Shown piece by piece: positions 35,615-46,100 of a DNA stretch of 64,000 bases (its first letter is position 1; each line of letters starts with the position of its first letter). This stretch comes from Arminella tubonensis (GTDB lineage Bacteria > Pseudomonadota > Alphaproteobacteria > Rhizobiales > Rhizobiaceae): positions 62,001-126,000 of the forward strand of contig NZ_PCDP01000040.1 in assembly GCF_003240585.1 (NCBI RefSeq). Reading direction: 5' to 3'. A program made the translations under genes and the position numbers. Below the pieces are notes generated by a model. The model saw only the letters and a program-made list of their open reading frames with translations. It was not told where the DNA came from and did no database searches.

Positions 35615-36328
35615 ATGGCAGCTAAGCGCGCAAGACGCAGAAAGTCGACGACAAGCAGGTCAAGGAGCGGTAGCGGCTTTGGCATGTTGCCCTGGCTTGC
35701 TCTGGCCACTGTGGCGCTCATAGTCGGATATGATCATTGGGGCGACATCAAGCCGAGGGCGATGGCTGCGGTGCATATGGCCAGCACGTCGGTTAGCGCA
35801 CCCTTGCCGGCGGCAAAGGCCTTCCTTGCGCCTTCTCCGGTGCCGAGGCAAATGCCTGTCAGGCAATCTGCTGCAATACCGGTGCCGCCGGCTCCGATCC
35901 CGGTCTCTATATCGGCGCCCTCGCAGCCACATCTGACGTCGACCCCGCCGATACCTTCGGTCGCGCCGGTTCCGGCATCCGTGTCCGAGAGCTTCGGCCT
36001 TTGCGGGGAAGGTGCTCACTTCAATTGCGTTCTCGACGGCAGCACGTTCTGGGTCCGTGGCGTCAAGGTGCGTCTCGCCGATATCGAAACGCCCGCCCTC
36101 AGTCCGCCACGTTGCGTCGAGGAGGAGCGCCGTGGACTGGCAGCCAAGGTTCGGCTGCTGACGCTGTTGAACGCGGGGCCTTTCACCCTGGAGCCGACCT
36201 CGCGCGACGAAGACAAGGGCCAGAAGCTCCGGAACGTCTTGCGCGGAGGCAGGTCGATCGGCGATACGTTGATCACGGAGGGTCTCGCGCGCCGCGCCGC
36301 CGACAATCGCCTTTCCTGGTGCGCGTGA
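35615..36328 (+). CDS. Staphylococcal-nuclease-fold protein, active site eroded
   Basis: A 237-aa protein with a basic N-terminus, one membrane helix (LPWLALATVALIVGY), a ~70-residue Pro-rich linker and a C-terminal SNase-like domain (about 130-237). The usual DGDT Ca-site reads DGST and the usual D-x-P-E reads ETPAL, so both the metal-binding Asp and the general-base Glu are replaced. Arg in VRLADIE and in KLRNV remain. Either it is inactive or it binds rather than cuts nucleic acid. AGAGGTGC precedes the ATG. Confidence 0.78.
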   Translation: MAAKRARRRKSTTSRSRSGSGFGMLPWLALATVALIVGYDHWGDIKPRAMAAVHMASTSVSAPLPAAKAFLAPSPVPRQMPVRQSAAIPVPPAPIPVSISAPSQPHLTSTPPIPSVAPVPASVSESFGLCGEGAHFNCVLDGSTFWVRGVKVRLADIETPALSPPRCVEEERRGLAAKVRLLTLLNAGPFTLEPTSRDEDKGQKLRNVLRGGRSIGDTLITEGLARRAADNRLSWCA

Positions 36329-36483
36329 GCTTCACCGGGGTCTACCGTGTACGCCCGACCGCCTTTTCGCTTGAACGCAAAGGGATTCGCGGCTAAGCAA
36401 AATCAGTATCGCGAAGCCCCAGGGCCGGACGATGATAGAGAATCAAAAGCGGGAAGCCCCGCTTGTTTCGGAGGCTCGCAGCG

Positions 36484-36789
36484 ATGTCTGCCAAGATCTA
36501 CCGTCCCGCGAAAACCGCGATGCAGTCCGGCAAGGCGAAGACCAACCTTTGGGTTCTGGAATTCGATCAGGAAAGCCCGCGCAAGATCGATCCGATCATG
36601 GGCTACACCTCCTCTGGGGACACGCGCCAGCAGCTGAAGCTCACGTTCGAGAGCCAGGAACAGGCTGAAGCCTACGCCCAGCGCAACGCGATAGATTACA
36701 GGGTCATCGCGCCAAAGGAGGCGACGCGACAGGTGCTTTCCTATACCGACAATTTCCGCTTCAACCGGATCCAGCCCTGGACGCATTGA
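36484..36789 (+). CDS. NDUFS4-like complex I accessory subunit
   Basis: A 101-aa protein of the ETC complex I subunit (NDUFS4/AQDQ 18-kDa) family, recognised by MSAKIYRPAKTAMQSGKAKT at the start, GYTSSGD in the middle and the C-terminal NFRFNRIQPWTH. Alphaproteobacterial complex I carries this mitochondrial-type subunit. The ATG at 36484 follows GGAGGCTCG. The nuo operon itself is not in the window. Confidence 0.9.
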   Translation: MSAKIYRPAKTAMQSGKAKTNLWVLEFDQESPRKIDPIMGYTSSGDTRQQLKLTFESQEQAEAYAQRNAIDYRVIAPKEATRQVLSYTDNFRFNRIQPWTH

Positions 36790-36850
36790 TAGCGCCATCT
36801 TTTATTACTACCGCCTTCGCCGCATCGATTCGAGCGCCGAAGCGCTAAGG

Positions 36851-36927
<77 letters not shown>

Positions 36928-37061
36928 TTAACCGTTTATTTTAATTGGAAAAACTATCCTCTCGACGATTGCTTTGCGCGACCTCGTCACGGCAATGCTG
37001 CGAGGCGAAGACGCCCCCGACTTAAAGGGGGGGGGCGCCTGAATCGGGCAAATGGCATTCT

Positions 37062-37868
37062 TTATCGGTTGGAGCCCCGCGGTGTTTGCCCGGCACAGTC
37101 AGGGGTAAGGCCACCGCAAGAGTCAGGGCTATAGGGCCCGGGTTGGTTGTCATTTCGTGGCGGCGGATTATTATTCCTGTCGGGCTGCCTTTCCGGCCTC
37201 GGCTGGGCGTTGTCTACCCGCGGCGGCTGAGGATTGCGGTCCGGTCGCTGCGCCTGAGGCGTTCGGTCGGGACGATTGTTCCAGTCCGGATTGTCATCGC
37301 CCTGCCTGTTCCAGTCGCGGCGGCGGTCCGGCTGCCTGTTCCAGTCACGGTCTTGGTCCGGTTGACTATCCCAGTTCGCATCATCGTTCTGTCGCCGGCG
37401 CCAACCCGAATCCCGACGGCTATACGGTCGGTATCCGTCAGAATTATCTCGCCTGTCGCCCCAACCACCTTCATTCCGCCAGCGGTCGCGATCATGATAG
37501 AAGTCTCGGCCCCGGTAATATCGACCCCAGTAGTTATCCAGATCGAAGCCGATCGTCGGGATGCCGAGCGGAGCGTAGTACTCCGGCCCCAGGTAGACCC
37601 GTCTTTGCCGATAGACTGCCTGCACGTAGCGGCCGGCAACCCAACCTCTTCCGCCAATGAACGACACGTCACACCATGGCGTCTCCGCAAGGCACCCGTT
37701 GATGTTCAATGGCGCTCCTGCTGGAATGAGCGTGACAGCGGGGTAGGCGGTGCTGGGACCGGACCGCATGTTCACATTGGCCGTCGAATACCCCTCGGCA
37801 GCCTGCGCAACAACGGGCGACATGATAGCCGCCAACAAAGTCATCGCGCATACAAGCCTCTTCCGCAT
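37062..37868 (-). CDS. Exported SH3-domain protein with Asp/Arg/Trp-rich repeats
   Basis: A 268-aa exported protein. The signal peptide ends in VVAQAAEG; a bacterial SH3 domain follows (about residues 28-90: ANVNMRSGPSTAYPAVTLIPAG and GWVAGRYV). The C-terminal half is low-complexity, with repeated DWNRQPD/DWNNRPD units and a Pro/Asn/Gln-rich tail. The ATG at 37868 was preferred to the GTG at 37877 because GGGAG has ideal spacing to it. A 9-G run (37027-37035) lies just beyond the stop codon. A cell-wall role is inferred from the SH3 domain. Confidence 0.78.
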   Translation of the reverse strand: MRKRLVCAMTLLAAIMSPVVAQAAEGYSTANVNMRSGPSTAYPAVTLIPAGAPLNINGCLAETPWCDVSFIGGRGWVAGRYVQAVYRQRRVYLGPEYYAPLGIPTIGFDLDNYWGRYYRGRDFYHDRDRWRNEGGWGDRRDNSDGYRPYSRRDSGWRRRQNDDANWDSQPDQDRDWNRQPDRRRDWNRQGDDNPDWNNRPDRTPQAQRPDRNPQPPRVDNAQPRPERQPDRNNNPPPRNDNQPGPYSPDSCGGLTPDCAGQTPRGSNR

Positions 37869-38099
37869 GAATTCCACTCCCTACCGTTCAGCAGCGTCGC
37901 CGCCTGCTGTTGAAGTTGTTTGATTTCTGGCGATCTTAAGGGCAGGGCGATGAACGCAGCTTGAATGTGGAAGGATATCGCCACTCGCTTGGCGAGGTTC
38001 ATCAGATGGTCGCTTGCAAACGATAGGGCATCACGCATCATCGCTGTCGCCAGCGACTTTTCGATGATATTTTCGGATTTTAAAGCGAGGGGCGCGGGA

Positions 38100-39140
38100 A
38101 TGGAATTGAGTTCGATCCGTATCTCATACTGCCTGGGGCAGATGTTGAAGGCATCGAGCGCGGCAGCTTTCCTGCTGGCTGTCCTGCTGTCTCCTGCTTC
38201 CGCGCTTGACGGAACCGCACAGACGCCAGCGTCGCAGGAACAGGTCAAGAAGCTGATCGCGCTCTGGCATCAGCATTTGGATGGAGCGCATACGCTGCTC
38301 GAACAACGAAGCGCTTTCGAGAAATTCATGGAATCGACGCCGCAGCCGACGAGGGTCCAGATCAAGCACGTCGACGCCGATGGAGTAGAAGCGGATCTCA
38401 TGTGGCCGGCGCGGCTTCACCATCCGATCGGAACGCGAGCAATCCTCTATATCCACGGCGGCGGCTTTTACAGCGGCTCATCGCGCACGCACCGGGCATT
38501 GGCCGGTGCGCTTGCAAAGGCGGCATCCGCCGATGTCTTGTTGATCAATTATCGTAGGGTTCCTGAATATACATATCCTGCCCAGATCGACGACGCGCTC
38601 GATGCATATCGTTGGTTGCTTGCTTCCGGATATCGAAATGACAACGTGGTCATCATTGGTGACTCGGTTGGAGGGACGATCGCCATCGAGGCCACGCTTC
38701 GACAGATGCGGTTCAATGCCCCGCTGCCGGCAGCCGTTGTCGTGATGAGCCCGATTACCGATCTCGCCGCCACTGGCGCATCGATGGACGACAATGCCGT
38801 CAGCGATCCATTGATCGGAAGGTCTCAGATCGAGACCATGCGCAAGGCATATCTGGGAGACCGTTCACCGACTGATCCTGAGGTTTCGCCGCTCTATGCG
38901 GATATGACCAGATTTCCACCGCTGCTGATGCAAGTGGGATCGGGCGAGACCCTGAAAGACGACACATTGCGTCTGGCCACCAAGGCGCGCCAGGCGGGCG
39001 TCGATGTGACGACTGAGGTCTGGACCGGAATGATTCATCAATGGCAGATGTTTCCGTTTTGGCTTGATGACGCCAAGCGTTCGAACCAAAGGGTTGCCGA
39101 CTACGCCATGGCTCATTTTGCGGACAAGCCTGAGGAATGA
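38100..39140 (+). CDS. Exported alpha/beta hydrolase, hormone-sensitive-lipase family
   Basis: A 346-aa esterase-like protein. The signal peptide is SAAAFLLAVLLSPASA. HSL-family motifs are the oxyanion-hole HGGGF, nucleophile elbow GDSVGG (Ser), DPEVSPL, and the catalytic Asp and His in SGETLKDD and MIHQWQ. The ATG at 38100 follows GGCGCGGGA; the open frame continues upstream and ATG 38142 is possible. Substrate unknown. The gene is divergent from the SH3 protein across about 230 bp without other genes. Confidence 0.87.
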   Translation: MELSSIRISYCLGQMLKASSAAAFLLAVLLSPASALDGTAQTPASQEQVKKLIALWHQHLDGAHTLLEQRSAFEKFMESTPQPTRVQIKHVDADGVEADLMWPARLHHPIGTRAILYIHGGGFYSGSSRTHRALAGALAKAASADVLLINYRRVPEYTYPAQIDDALDAYRWLLASGYRNDNVVIIGDSVGGTIAIEATLRQMRFNAPLPAAVVVMSPITDLAATGASMDDNAVSDPLIGRSQIETMRKAYLGDRSPTDPEVSPLYADMTRFPPLLMQVGSGETLKDDTLRLATKARQAGVDVTTEVWTGMIHQWQMFPFWLDDAKRSNQRVADYAMAHFADKPEE

Positions 39141-39197
39141 TATCTATTTTGCGGAGGTGAAGTCGCCTGCGCAGTAGTGCCAAATCCGAGGAGGCGG

Positions 39198-39971
39198 TCA
39201 CTCGGTGGGTTTATCGGTCTTGCCGCGCAGGAGATTGGCAAACTCGATCGGGAAGGGGAACAGGATCGTCGAAGTCTTTTCGCCGGCGATGACGTTCAAC
39301 GTGCTCAGGTAACGCAGCTGCATCGCCTCCGGTTGCCTCGCCAGGATTTCGGCAGCTTCGAGCAGCTTTGTCGCGGCTTGCTGCTCGCCTTCCGCATTGA
39401 TGACCTTGGCGCGCCGCTCGCGTTCGGCTTCTGCTTGGCGGGCAATAGCGCGGATCATGGATTCGTTGATGTCGACATGCTTGATCTCGACATTGGCGAC
39501 CTTGATGCCCCAGGCGTCCGTTTGGATGTCGAGTATTTTCTGGATATCTTCATTGAGCTTGTCGCGTTCCGCCAGCATCTCGTCGAGGTCGTGCTTGCCG
39601 AGCACCGAGCGCAACGTGGTTTGCGCGAGCTGGCTCGTCGCCATCATGAAATCTGCGACCTGTATTACCGACTTCTCGGGATCGATGACCCTGAAGTAGA
39701 TAACCGCACTGACGCGCACCGAGACATTGTCATGGGAAATGACATCCTGACTGGGGACGTCGAGCACCCTGGTGCGCAGGTCGACCCGGATCATTTGCTG
39801 GACGTAGGGGACGAGTAGGATCAAGCCGGGTCCCTTGATGCCGGTGAAGCGGCCAAGCGTGAAAACGACGCCACGCTCGTATTCTCGCAGGATTTTGATC
39901 GCCGCCGCGATGATGAGCAGCAAGACGAGAATGGCGACAAGATAGAAGATGAGATCTGCAAACATGCCCAT
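39198..39971 (-). CDS. Slipin (stomatin/prohibitin/SPFH family)
   Basis: A 257-aa SPFH membrane protein. One N-terminal membrane hairpin (FYLVAILVLLLIIAAAI) is followed by the SPFH domain (REYERGVVFTLGRFTGIKGPG, VLDVPSQDVISHDNVSV) and a charged coiled coil ending FPFPIEF. The ATG at 39971 has GCAGGAGGAATTC directly upstream. It lies 25 bp behind an NfeD protease gene; NfeD and stomatin operons are conserved partners thought to organise membrane microdomains. Confidence 0.93.
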   Translation of the reverse strand: MGMFADLIFYLVAILVLLLIIAAAIKILREYERGVVFTLGRFTGIKGPGLILLVPYVQQMIRVDLRTRVLDVPSQDVISHDNVSVRVSAVIYFRVIDPEKSVIQVADFMMATSQLAQTTLRSVLGKHDLDEMLAERDKLNEDIQKILDIQTDAWGIKVANVEIKHVDINESMIRAIARQAEAERERRAKVINAEGEQQAATKLLEAAEILARQPEAMQLRYLSTLNVIAGEKTSTILFPFPIEFANLLRGKTDKPTE

Positions 39972-39996
39972 GAATTCCTCCTGCTTCTGCAAGCCG

Positions 39997-41409
39997 CTAA
40001 TCTTCCCGTAGGTTGCGGGTGACTTCGAGCGTCAGTCCGTTCCGGCCGGTGACCCTGACCCCGTCGCCGGGGAGGAGCGGCTCGGTAGAAATCGCCTTCC
40101 AGCGCTCGCCGTGCGTGATGACGTATCCCGAGATATCAGTCCAACTCTCAACCTTGCCCGGAATGCCGATCATCTGCTCCGAGCCGGTAACGACTTTCCT
40201 CCAGCGCGAAATGAACGCGAGGCGGGCAACAACCAAGCTGAAAAGAAGGCTCGCCACCGCAATGCCGCCCAACGCGGTCCAGGAAACCTGCAATCCGGGT
40301 ATTTCAGTATCGAACAGAATGGCCGCGCCGAGCACCAGCGCGACCCCGCCGCCGATGCCGAGTGCGCCAAGGGAAGGCGAATGCGCCTCGGCTACTGTTA
40401 ATCCCACACCCAGGATGATCAGTCCGATACCCGCGTAGCTCACCGGCAGCAGTGCCAGGGCATAGAGACCAAGCAGCAGGCAGATGCCGCCGATCGTACC
40501 GGGGACGAATGTTCCAGGCGTGAGGAATTCGAAGATCAATCCGTAGATGCCCACCATCATGAGGATAAGGGCAATGTTCGGATCGGTGATCACGGAAAGC
40601 AGACGCGTCCGCCAGTCAGGCTCGAATTTCTCGATGGCAAGGCCTGAAGTATCGAGGCGGACATCCGTCTGGCCGACCCGAACCGTGCGACCCTGCGCCT
40701 GCTTCAAGAGATCCTCGATAGTGTCCGCGGTAAAATCGACGACACGCTCGCGCACGGCCGCAGTTGATGAAAGGCTTGCCGCTTCGCGCACAGCCCGTTC
40801 TGCCCAATCGGCGTTGCGGTTGCGCAGTTCGGCAAGTCCGCGAATATAGGCCACGGCATCGTTGATCACTTTCGCCTCGCTGGCGTTACCGGGAGACTGC
40901 CGCTGCGTGTTATCCGGCGTGCTCGGGCTACCCTTGCCAGGTTCGGGAGCGCCGCCCAAAGGGCCACCGCCGATCGCAATTGGAGTGGCCGCACCCAGAT
41001 TGGTGCCCGGCGCCATCGCCGCGATGTGGGTTGCGTAAAGGATATAGGTGCCGGCGCTGGCGGCTCGGGCTCCGCTTGGCGCCACGAACCCGGCCACCGG
41101 CACCGGTGAGGCAAGGATCGCGCGAATGATGTCCCGCATCGACGTGTCGAGACCGCCGGGGGTGTCGATCTGCAGGACAACCAGGCTCGCGTTGCGTTCG
41201 CTTGCGCGCTGAAGGCCGCGCCTCACATAGTCGGCCATCGCCGGACCAATGGCGCCGTTCAGCTTTAGGACTATAGCCACGCGCTCGCTCGCCGACGTCG
41301 GCGAGGCCGCCAGGCCGAGTATCGATACAAGAGCCAGCATGAAGGCGAGAATTTGCGAAATTCGCCGCCAAAGCCTTAGATGCCGGGCCATCGTTCGTTG
41401 AGTATTCAT
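39997..41409 (-). CDS. NfeD membrane serine protease (ClpP-class)
   Basis: A 470-aa protein. After a signal peptide comes a ClpP-like serine-protease domain with Ser118 in SGARAASAG and the general-base Lys180 in SEAKVINDA, which match the Ser-Lys dyad of archaeal 1510-N. Four membrane helices follow (about 260-390) and a C-terminal OB-fold NfeD domain (IGIPGKVESWTDISGYV). Archaeal homologues cut the C-terminus of the partner stomatin. Same operon as the slipin. Confidence 0.92.
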   Translation of the reverse strand: MNTQRTMARHLRLWRRISQILAFMLALVSILGLAASPTSASERVAIVLKLNGAIGPAMADYVRRGLQRASERNASLVVLQIDTPGGLDTSMRDIIRAILASPVPVAGFVAPSGARAASAGTYILYATHIAAMAPGTNLGAATPIAIGGGPLGGAPEPGKGSPSTPDNTQRQSPGNASEAKVINDAVAYIRGLAELRNRNADWAERAVREAASLSSTAAVRERVVDFTADTIEDLLKQAQGRTVRVGQTDVRLDTSGLAIEKFEPDWRTRLLSVITDPNIALILMMVGIYGLIFEFLTPGTFVPGTIGGICLLLGLYALALLPVSYAGIGLIILGVGLTVAEAHSPSLGALGIGGGVALVLGAAILFDTEIPGLQVSWTALGGIAVASLLFSLVVARLAFISRWRKVVTGSEQMIGIPGKVESWTDISGYVITHGERWKAISTEPLLPGDGVRVTGRNGLTLEVTRNLRED

Positions 41410-41589
41410 TTGTTATAATATATGGCGGAAACGCCAAACTGTAAGGCCGGAGCCGCCCATATCGCCGCTACATGCGGGCCGCCGGAGAATATAAATCAGC
41501 GAGGGAACAAGTGGGGAGCCATCTTTGTTTCTGGCAGATATCCGCTGAAGCACCGACCGAACCCCGAGGGGCAGGGAGGGTTGAGCGAC

Positions 41590-41616
41590 GCTCCCACGCT
41601 CCCACGCTCCCACGCT
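41590..41616. repeat. Short tandem repeat, three copies of GCTCCCAC
   Basis: Three perfect 8-bp units plus GCT, 40 bp upstream of the phosphoribosyltransferase gene. Length could vary between strains. Confidence 0.7.
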
Positions 41617-41655
41617 ACACGGTGTCCCGGCAACCTATACCCTTGAGCTACAACC

Positions 41656-42315
41656 ATGCGCGATACGCCAAAATTCGTCGATAGAGCGGACGCTGGACGC
41701 AGACTGGCAGCTGCGCTCGGCTACCAACGTGAAAAACCCATCGTTCTGGCTTTGCCGCGCGGCGGTGTTCCGGTGGCGTTCGAAATCGCAACCTCCCTCC
41801 GGGCGCCGCTCGACTTGCTTCTGGTTCGCAAGATCGGCGCCCCTGGCCAGCCCGAATGCGCGATCGGCGCCATCGTCGACGGCAAGGATCCGCAGCGGGT
41901 GATCATCGATCGGGCGCTGGAACTCGCCGGAGCCTCGCTTCATTATTTCGAGGAGGAAGCGGCGCGCCAGTTTCGCGAAATCGAGCGTCGTCGAAAGGCC
42001 TATTTTGGTGATCGCGAGCCGATGGACCTGAGGGACCGAAATGTCATCCTCGTCGACGATGGAATCGCGACCGGCGCCACGGTGAGGGCGGGCTTGAAAG
42101 CATTGAGACGCTTGGGTGTCGCAAGCGTCACGCTGGCCATGCCTGTCGCACCTGAAGACATTCTCGAAGAGCTCCGAAGCGAAGTCGACGAAGTCGTCTG
42201 CCTCTTCAGTCCGAGGGATTTTTATGCCGTCGGCCTTCACTATGCCGACTTCGATCAAACAAGCGATGGAGAGGTGATCGATCTGCTGAAGCGGTCGGAG
42301 CAGGTGCGAGCATGA
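41656..42315 (+). CDS. Phosphoribosyltransferase-domain protein
   Basis: A 219-aa type I PRTase-fold protein. The PRPP loop is VILVDDGIATGATVRA (about residues 128-143), and the N-terminal VLALPRGGVPVAFEIA with RKIGAPGQPE is typical of the orphan bacterial PRTase family often fused to or next to dienelactone hydrolases. Function is not established; a nucleotide salvage role is one option. Followed by a convergent redox gene. Confidence 0.85.
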   Translation: MRDTPKFVDRADAGRRLAAALGYQREKPIVLALPRGGVPVAFEIATSLRAPLDLLLVRKIGAPGQPECAIGAIVDGKDPQRVIIDRALELAGASLHYFEEEAARQFREIERRRKAYFGDREPMDLRDRNVILVDDGIATGATVRAGLKALRRLGVASVTLAMPVAPEDILEELRSEVDEVVCLFSPRDFYAVGLHYADFDQTSDGEVIDLLKRSEQVRA

Positions 42316-42421
42316 CTTGGGGAGAAGACCGGCTGTCGACCAATATTTGAAGCGGGCCGCCCGTTGGAGGATCGCTCCAACCGGCGGCTCTCAGGTCAGG
42401 CGAGATCGCGGCTACCGCATG

Positions 42422-43099
42422 TCATCCGGCGATGTTCGATGCAGCCGACATGACCTCGCGCGGCGCCGGGACGCCGAACATGTTGCGTCCGTTGTCGGCC
42501 ACCTCGGTAAAGCACCACCTGACGACACCATCACGATCCAGCAGGAACTCGCCCACCAGTTGGCCTTCCCCCGTCGCGATCATATGCTTGTCATCATCAG
42601 TGAATTCGTAGCCGTCGCTCTTGTCGAGAAATTCCATGGCCGCCATGGGATCCATCGGCTCTGGCAGTTCCGGCATCTCAATGCGCATGGACGTTATGGC
42701 GTCCATTCCCACCTTGTAGGGCCAAGCAGTCTCTGATTTTGTGAACTCGACATTGGGCAGTCCGAATGCACGATGCGATATCCGCTCGGGATCGGAGGCA
42801 GCTAACAGATTGGGTAGCGGGTGATAGCGAAAGTAGAGGCGTGCCCGTTCGGTCGGGGTGTTCACCACAGTAAGGCTGTCTATGCCTTTCTCCTGTAGCT
42901 CTCCCGCAAGCGACGCCATCGCCGCAATCTGTCGTCGGCAAAAAGGACAGTGGAGCCCGCGGAATAGCCCGATAAGAACCGGCCGCTGCCCCCGAAATTC
43001 GTCAATGGACACCTTGCCCTGGCGAGTGATCGCATCGAGCACCACGTTGGGCGCACGATCGCCTGGCTGCAGGGGTCTCTCGGTTTGATTTTCCAGCAT
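42422..43099 (-). CDS. Peroxiredoxin-like (AhpC/TSA) protein
   Basis: A 225-aa thioredoxin-fold protein. PVLIGLFRGLHCPFCRRQ gives a C-P-F-C motif at residues 51-54, a thioredoxin-like CxxC rather than the single peroxidatic Cys of classical 1-Cys Prx. GGAGAATGAT precedes the ATG at 43099. The family is annotated as alkyl hydroperoxide reductase/thiol-specific antioxidant; actual activity is uncertain. It lies about 100 bp downstream of the large cyclase gene on the same strand. Confidence 0.82.
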   Translation of the reverse strand: MLENQTERPLQPGDRAPNVVLDAITRQGKVSIDEFRGQRPVLIGLFRGLHCPFCRRQIAAMASLAGELQEKGIDSLTVVNTPTERARLYFRYHPLPNLLAASDPERISHRAFGLPNVEFTKSETAWPYKVGMDAITSMRIEMPELPEPMDPMAAMEFLDKSDGYEFTDDDKHMIATGEGQLVGEFLLDRDGVVRWCFTEVADNGRNMFGVPAPREVMSAASNIAG

Positions 43100-43196
43100 A
43101 TCATTCTCCTCCGCTTGTTCTAGTGACGTGCTCCTCCGGTCGTCTGATCCGACTATTTTTGAGCCCCCAACTATCGTCTGCGCGGCTGTCGTCCGA

Positions 43197-46100
43197 TCAA
43201 TCGAGAAAAGGCAAGACAACCAGCGCGCCGGGATCGAGACCGTGGCGCCTGCAGATATCCTCGGCCAAGCAGAAGAACCTCTCGGCCTCGGCTAGATCGT
43301 TCTGCTCGAGGTTCAATGTCGCAAGGCCATCATAACACGGAAACAGCAATTGTGGTTCGTCGATCTCCAGCGCCAGCGCCAGCGCTTCCCCGTAATATTT
43401 GAGGGCCAATGCGGGCCGACCGTGGCACTGGTAAATTTGTCCGAGCACGATCAGCGGTACCGCCAGATGGTCGCGCTGATCCAACGCCCGATCGATCTCG
43501 ACCGCTTTTTCGGCCGCGGGCACCCCTTCCTTGGCGCAGCTGTCAGTGAACGTGCAGCAGGCGACGGCAAGATTGGCGAAGAGCCGCGCCTGGAATCCAA
43601 GGTCGGCGATGCGCATGGCAAGGTCGAGCCCGCGGCGACACACCTCGATCGCACGAGCAGGATCGATGATGGTGTAAAGTACCCCAAGGTTGGAGTAGGC
43701 ACGGCAGGCAGCACTCATCAGGCCCGCGTCTTCGGCGACCTTCAGACTTTGCTCCACTTCCTGTACCGCCTCGCGGTGGCGCCCGAGTCTGGCGAGTGCG
43801 ACACCTTTGGTATTCAGCGCCTCGGCTTCGGCCTGGGCAGCTTCCGGAGCGAGGACGCCGTTCGCTTTGGAAGTCGCGGCGTTGAGGTGACCAAGAGCTT
43901 CGTCAGCCCATCGCGCGGCGGCATTATGGTCTCCCATGCGAAACGCCAGGTGGCCGCGCTCCTGCAGTAGATGAGCCAGTTCGATCGGCGCATCGCTACC
44001 ACTCAGCAGCGTGAATGCCTGCGTATAGTTCGCGTCCGCCAGATCGCGCCTGCCCGCATCGAGGCTTAGACGTCCCAGTTTCCGCAGAATTCTCGCGGCT
44101 GCAAGCCGGTCGCCGGCGGCCTCGTGGATCGCCAGGGCGTCCCCATAGTGCTGGCGTGCCGCCTCGCGCTCCCCGATACGGCCGTGCAAGTCTGCCAGGC
44201 GCTCTACAAGCGCCAATTGTTCAGGGGCCGCGTCGGTCACGTCAGAGACAGCTGACAGCGCAGCGCGGTAGAGGCGCATCGCGTCCTCATTGGCGTAGGT
44301 TCTGCCCGCCAGGTCGCCGGCCGCCATCAGATAGTGCGCCCCTTTGCCGCTTTCGCCCGCCCGACAGAAATGGTGCCCGAGTTGCGCGATATCTTCCAGC
44401 CTCTCGGGCATGCCATGATGCCCGCGCTCGATTGCCCGGCCCACACGGCCGTGCATCTGTTCGCGCTGTTGCAGCAAGAGATTGTTGTAGATGACGTCAT
44501 GCAACAGGCTCTGCGTAAAGCGATAGGTTGTCGAGGATTGCGGCTGTAATCGCGTGACCTCCTCCAGGATTTCCGTGTCGCAAAGAAAATCTATGCCCGT
44601 GTCGACGAGGCTCGGCTCGGTCGCAACCGAACGCAGCAAAGCCTCCTCGAAACGTGGTCCGATAACGGCTGCTTCCTGAGCAAGGTGCTTGGTTGAGGGC
44701 GGCAATCGATCGACACGAGCAAGCAGCATCGCTTGCAGGCTCATGGGAATCTCAGTTCCCACGTCCTTGCCGGAAACCGTCCAGGACCCTCCGCTGGGCT
44801 GAATGACACCCGTCTCGATCAATCCTCGGATGATCTCCTCGATGAACAGCGGATTGCCACCGGCACGCGCCAGAACACGGCCGCATATATCGGCCGGCAT
44901 GGCACGATCGAAGAAGGCGGAAAGAAGGGTTTGGCCTTCTTGGGTGGAAAGCGGTGGCAGACGTAGCACGGTACGGCTGGTGCGGCTTGAGTCGAGGCCT
45001 TCGCCATCGGATGTCGATCTGCATGTGGTCAGCATCATAAGCTGGCTGCGCTCGAGCCTGTCCATCATGAACCGAAGTGCCTCGATCGAGGCCGCATCGG
45101 CCCAGTGCAGATCCTCGACGACCAACAGGAGCGGGCTAAGCGATAGGCGCCGCTCGATGATGGTGCGTGTAGCATACAGGATTTGTCGCCGCAGTTGCTC
45201 CGGCTCGACGAATTGTAGCGTGTCGCTGGTCTCTCCGAGACCAAATACGTAGAATATGGGCGGGGTAAGCTTTCCAATTTCATCGTCGGAAAAGCCCAGG
45301 TCCCTGAAGCCTGTTGTCAGCAGTTCCACGGTCCTGGCGGCGGTTTCCCTTTCGGCGATCGCGTAGGCACTGCGCAGGACAGCGGCAAGCGTGCCATAAG
45401 ACTGCTCCCCCAGTGGCGAACACGTCGCCCGCCGAACGACCACGCGTTGGAACCGTTCGTCACTGGCGACTATATCAAGAAAATCGTTGGCCAGCCGCGA
45501 TTTGCCAATGCCGGCTTCGCCGACCAACTGGACAAGCTGGGCGCTCCCGTTGCAGGCAAGGTCCAGACAGGAAAGCAGACGGGCCATCTCGGTCCCACGC
45601 CCGATCATCGGCGCGTGAAGCCCCAGGCTTTCCAATCCGCGCGCGGTATGAGGCGTCTCCAAGGGCCCCACAAGGCGGTAGACCATCAAACTTGCTGTCT
45701 TTCCTCGCAGCTCGTGCGAACCGAGGCTCTCGAACGAAAAAGCGTGCTTGGTCAGACGGTGGGTGAGCGGGCCGATCAGAATTTCGTCCGGGCCGGCCAT
45801 GGACTGTAGCCGCTGGGCGGTATTCACCGTGTCGCCCGTCACTGAATAGGATCGCGCCGCGGCAGCGCCGAACCCGCCGGTCACCACGGGTCCGGTATTA
45901 ATTCCGACATGCAGTCGGAGTGGCATTCCCGCCCGTGCTTCCCACCTGGCGCCGACGCGCGCAGCTCCGCTGATCATCTCGATCGCAGCCTTAAGCGCTC
46001 GGTCGGGATCGTCTTCATGTGCCGTCGGCGCACCGAACAGTGCCAGAAGCGCATCCCCTACGAATTTGTCGACGAAGCCGCCATAGGTTTCTACCGCCCG

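Noticed and set aside
35461..35616. Minus-strand ~51-aa frame (MMHLYNPDRDYRR...) ahead of the nuclease-fold gene
   Set aside because: No ribosome binding site, start overlaps the divergent ATG, and a GC hairpin explains the unusual composition.
41590..41616. Possible CRISPR-like array
   Set aside because: Units are 8 bp, directly adjacent and without spacers; a simple tandem repeat.
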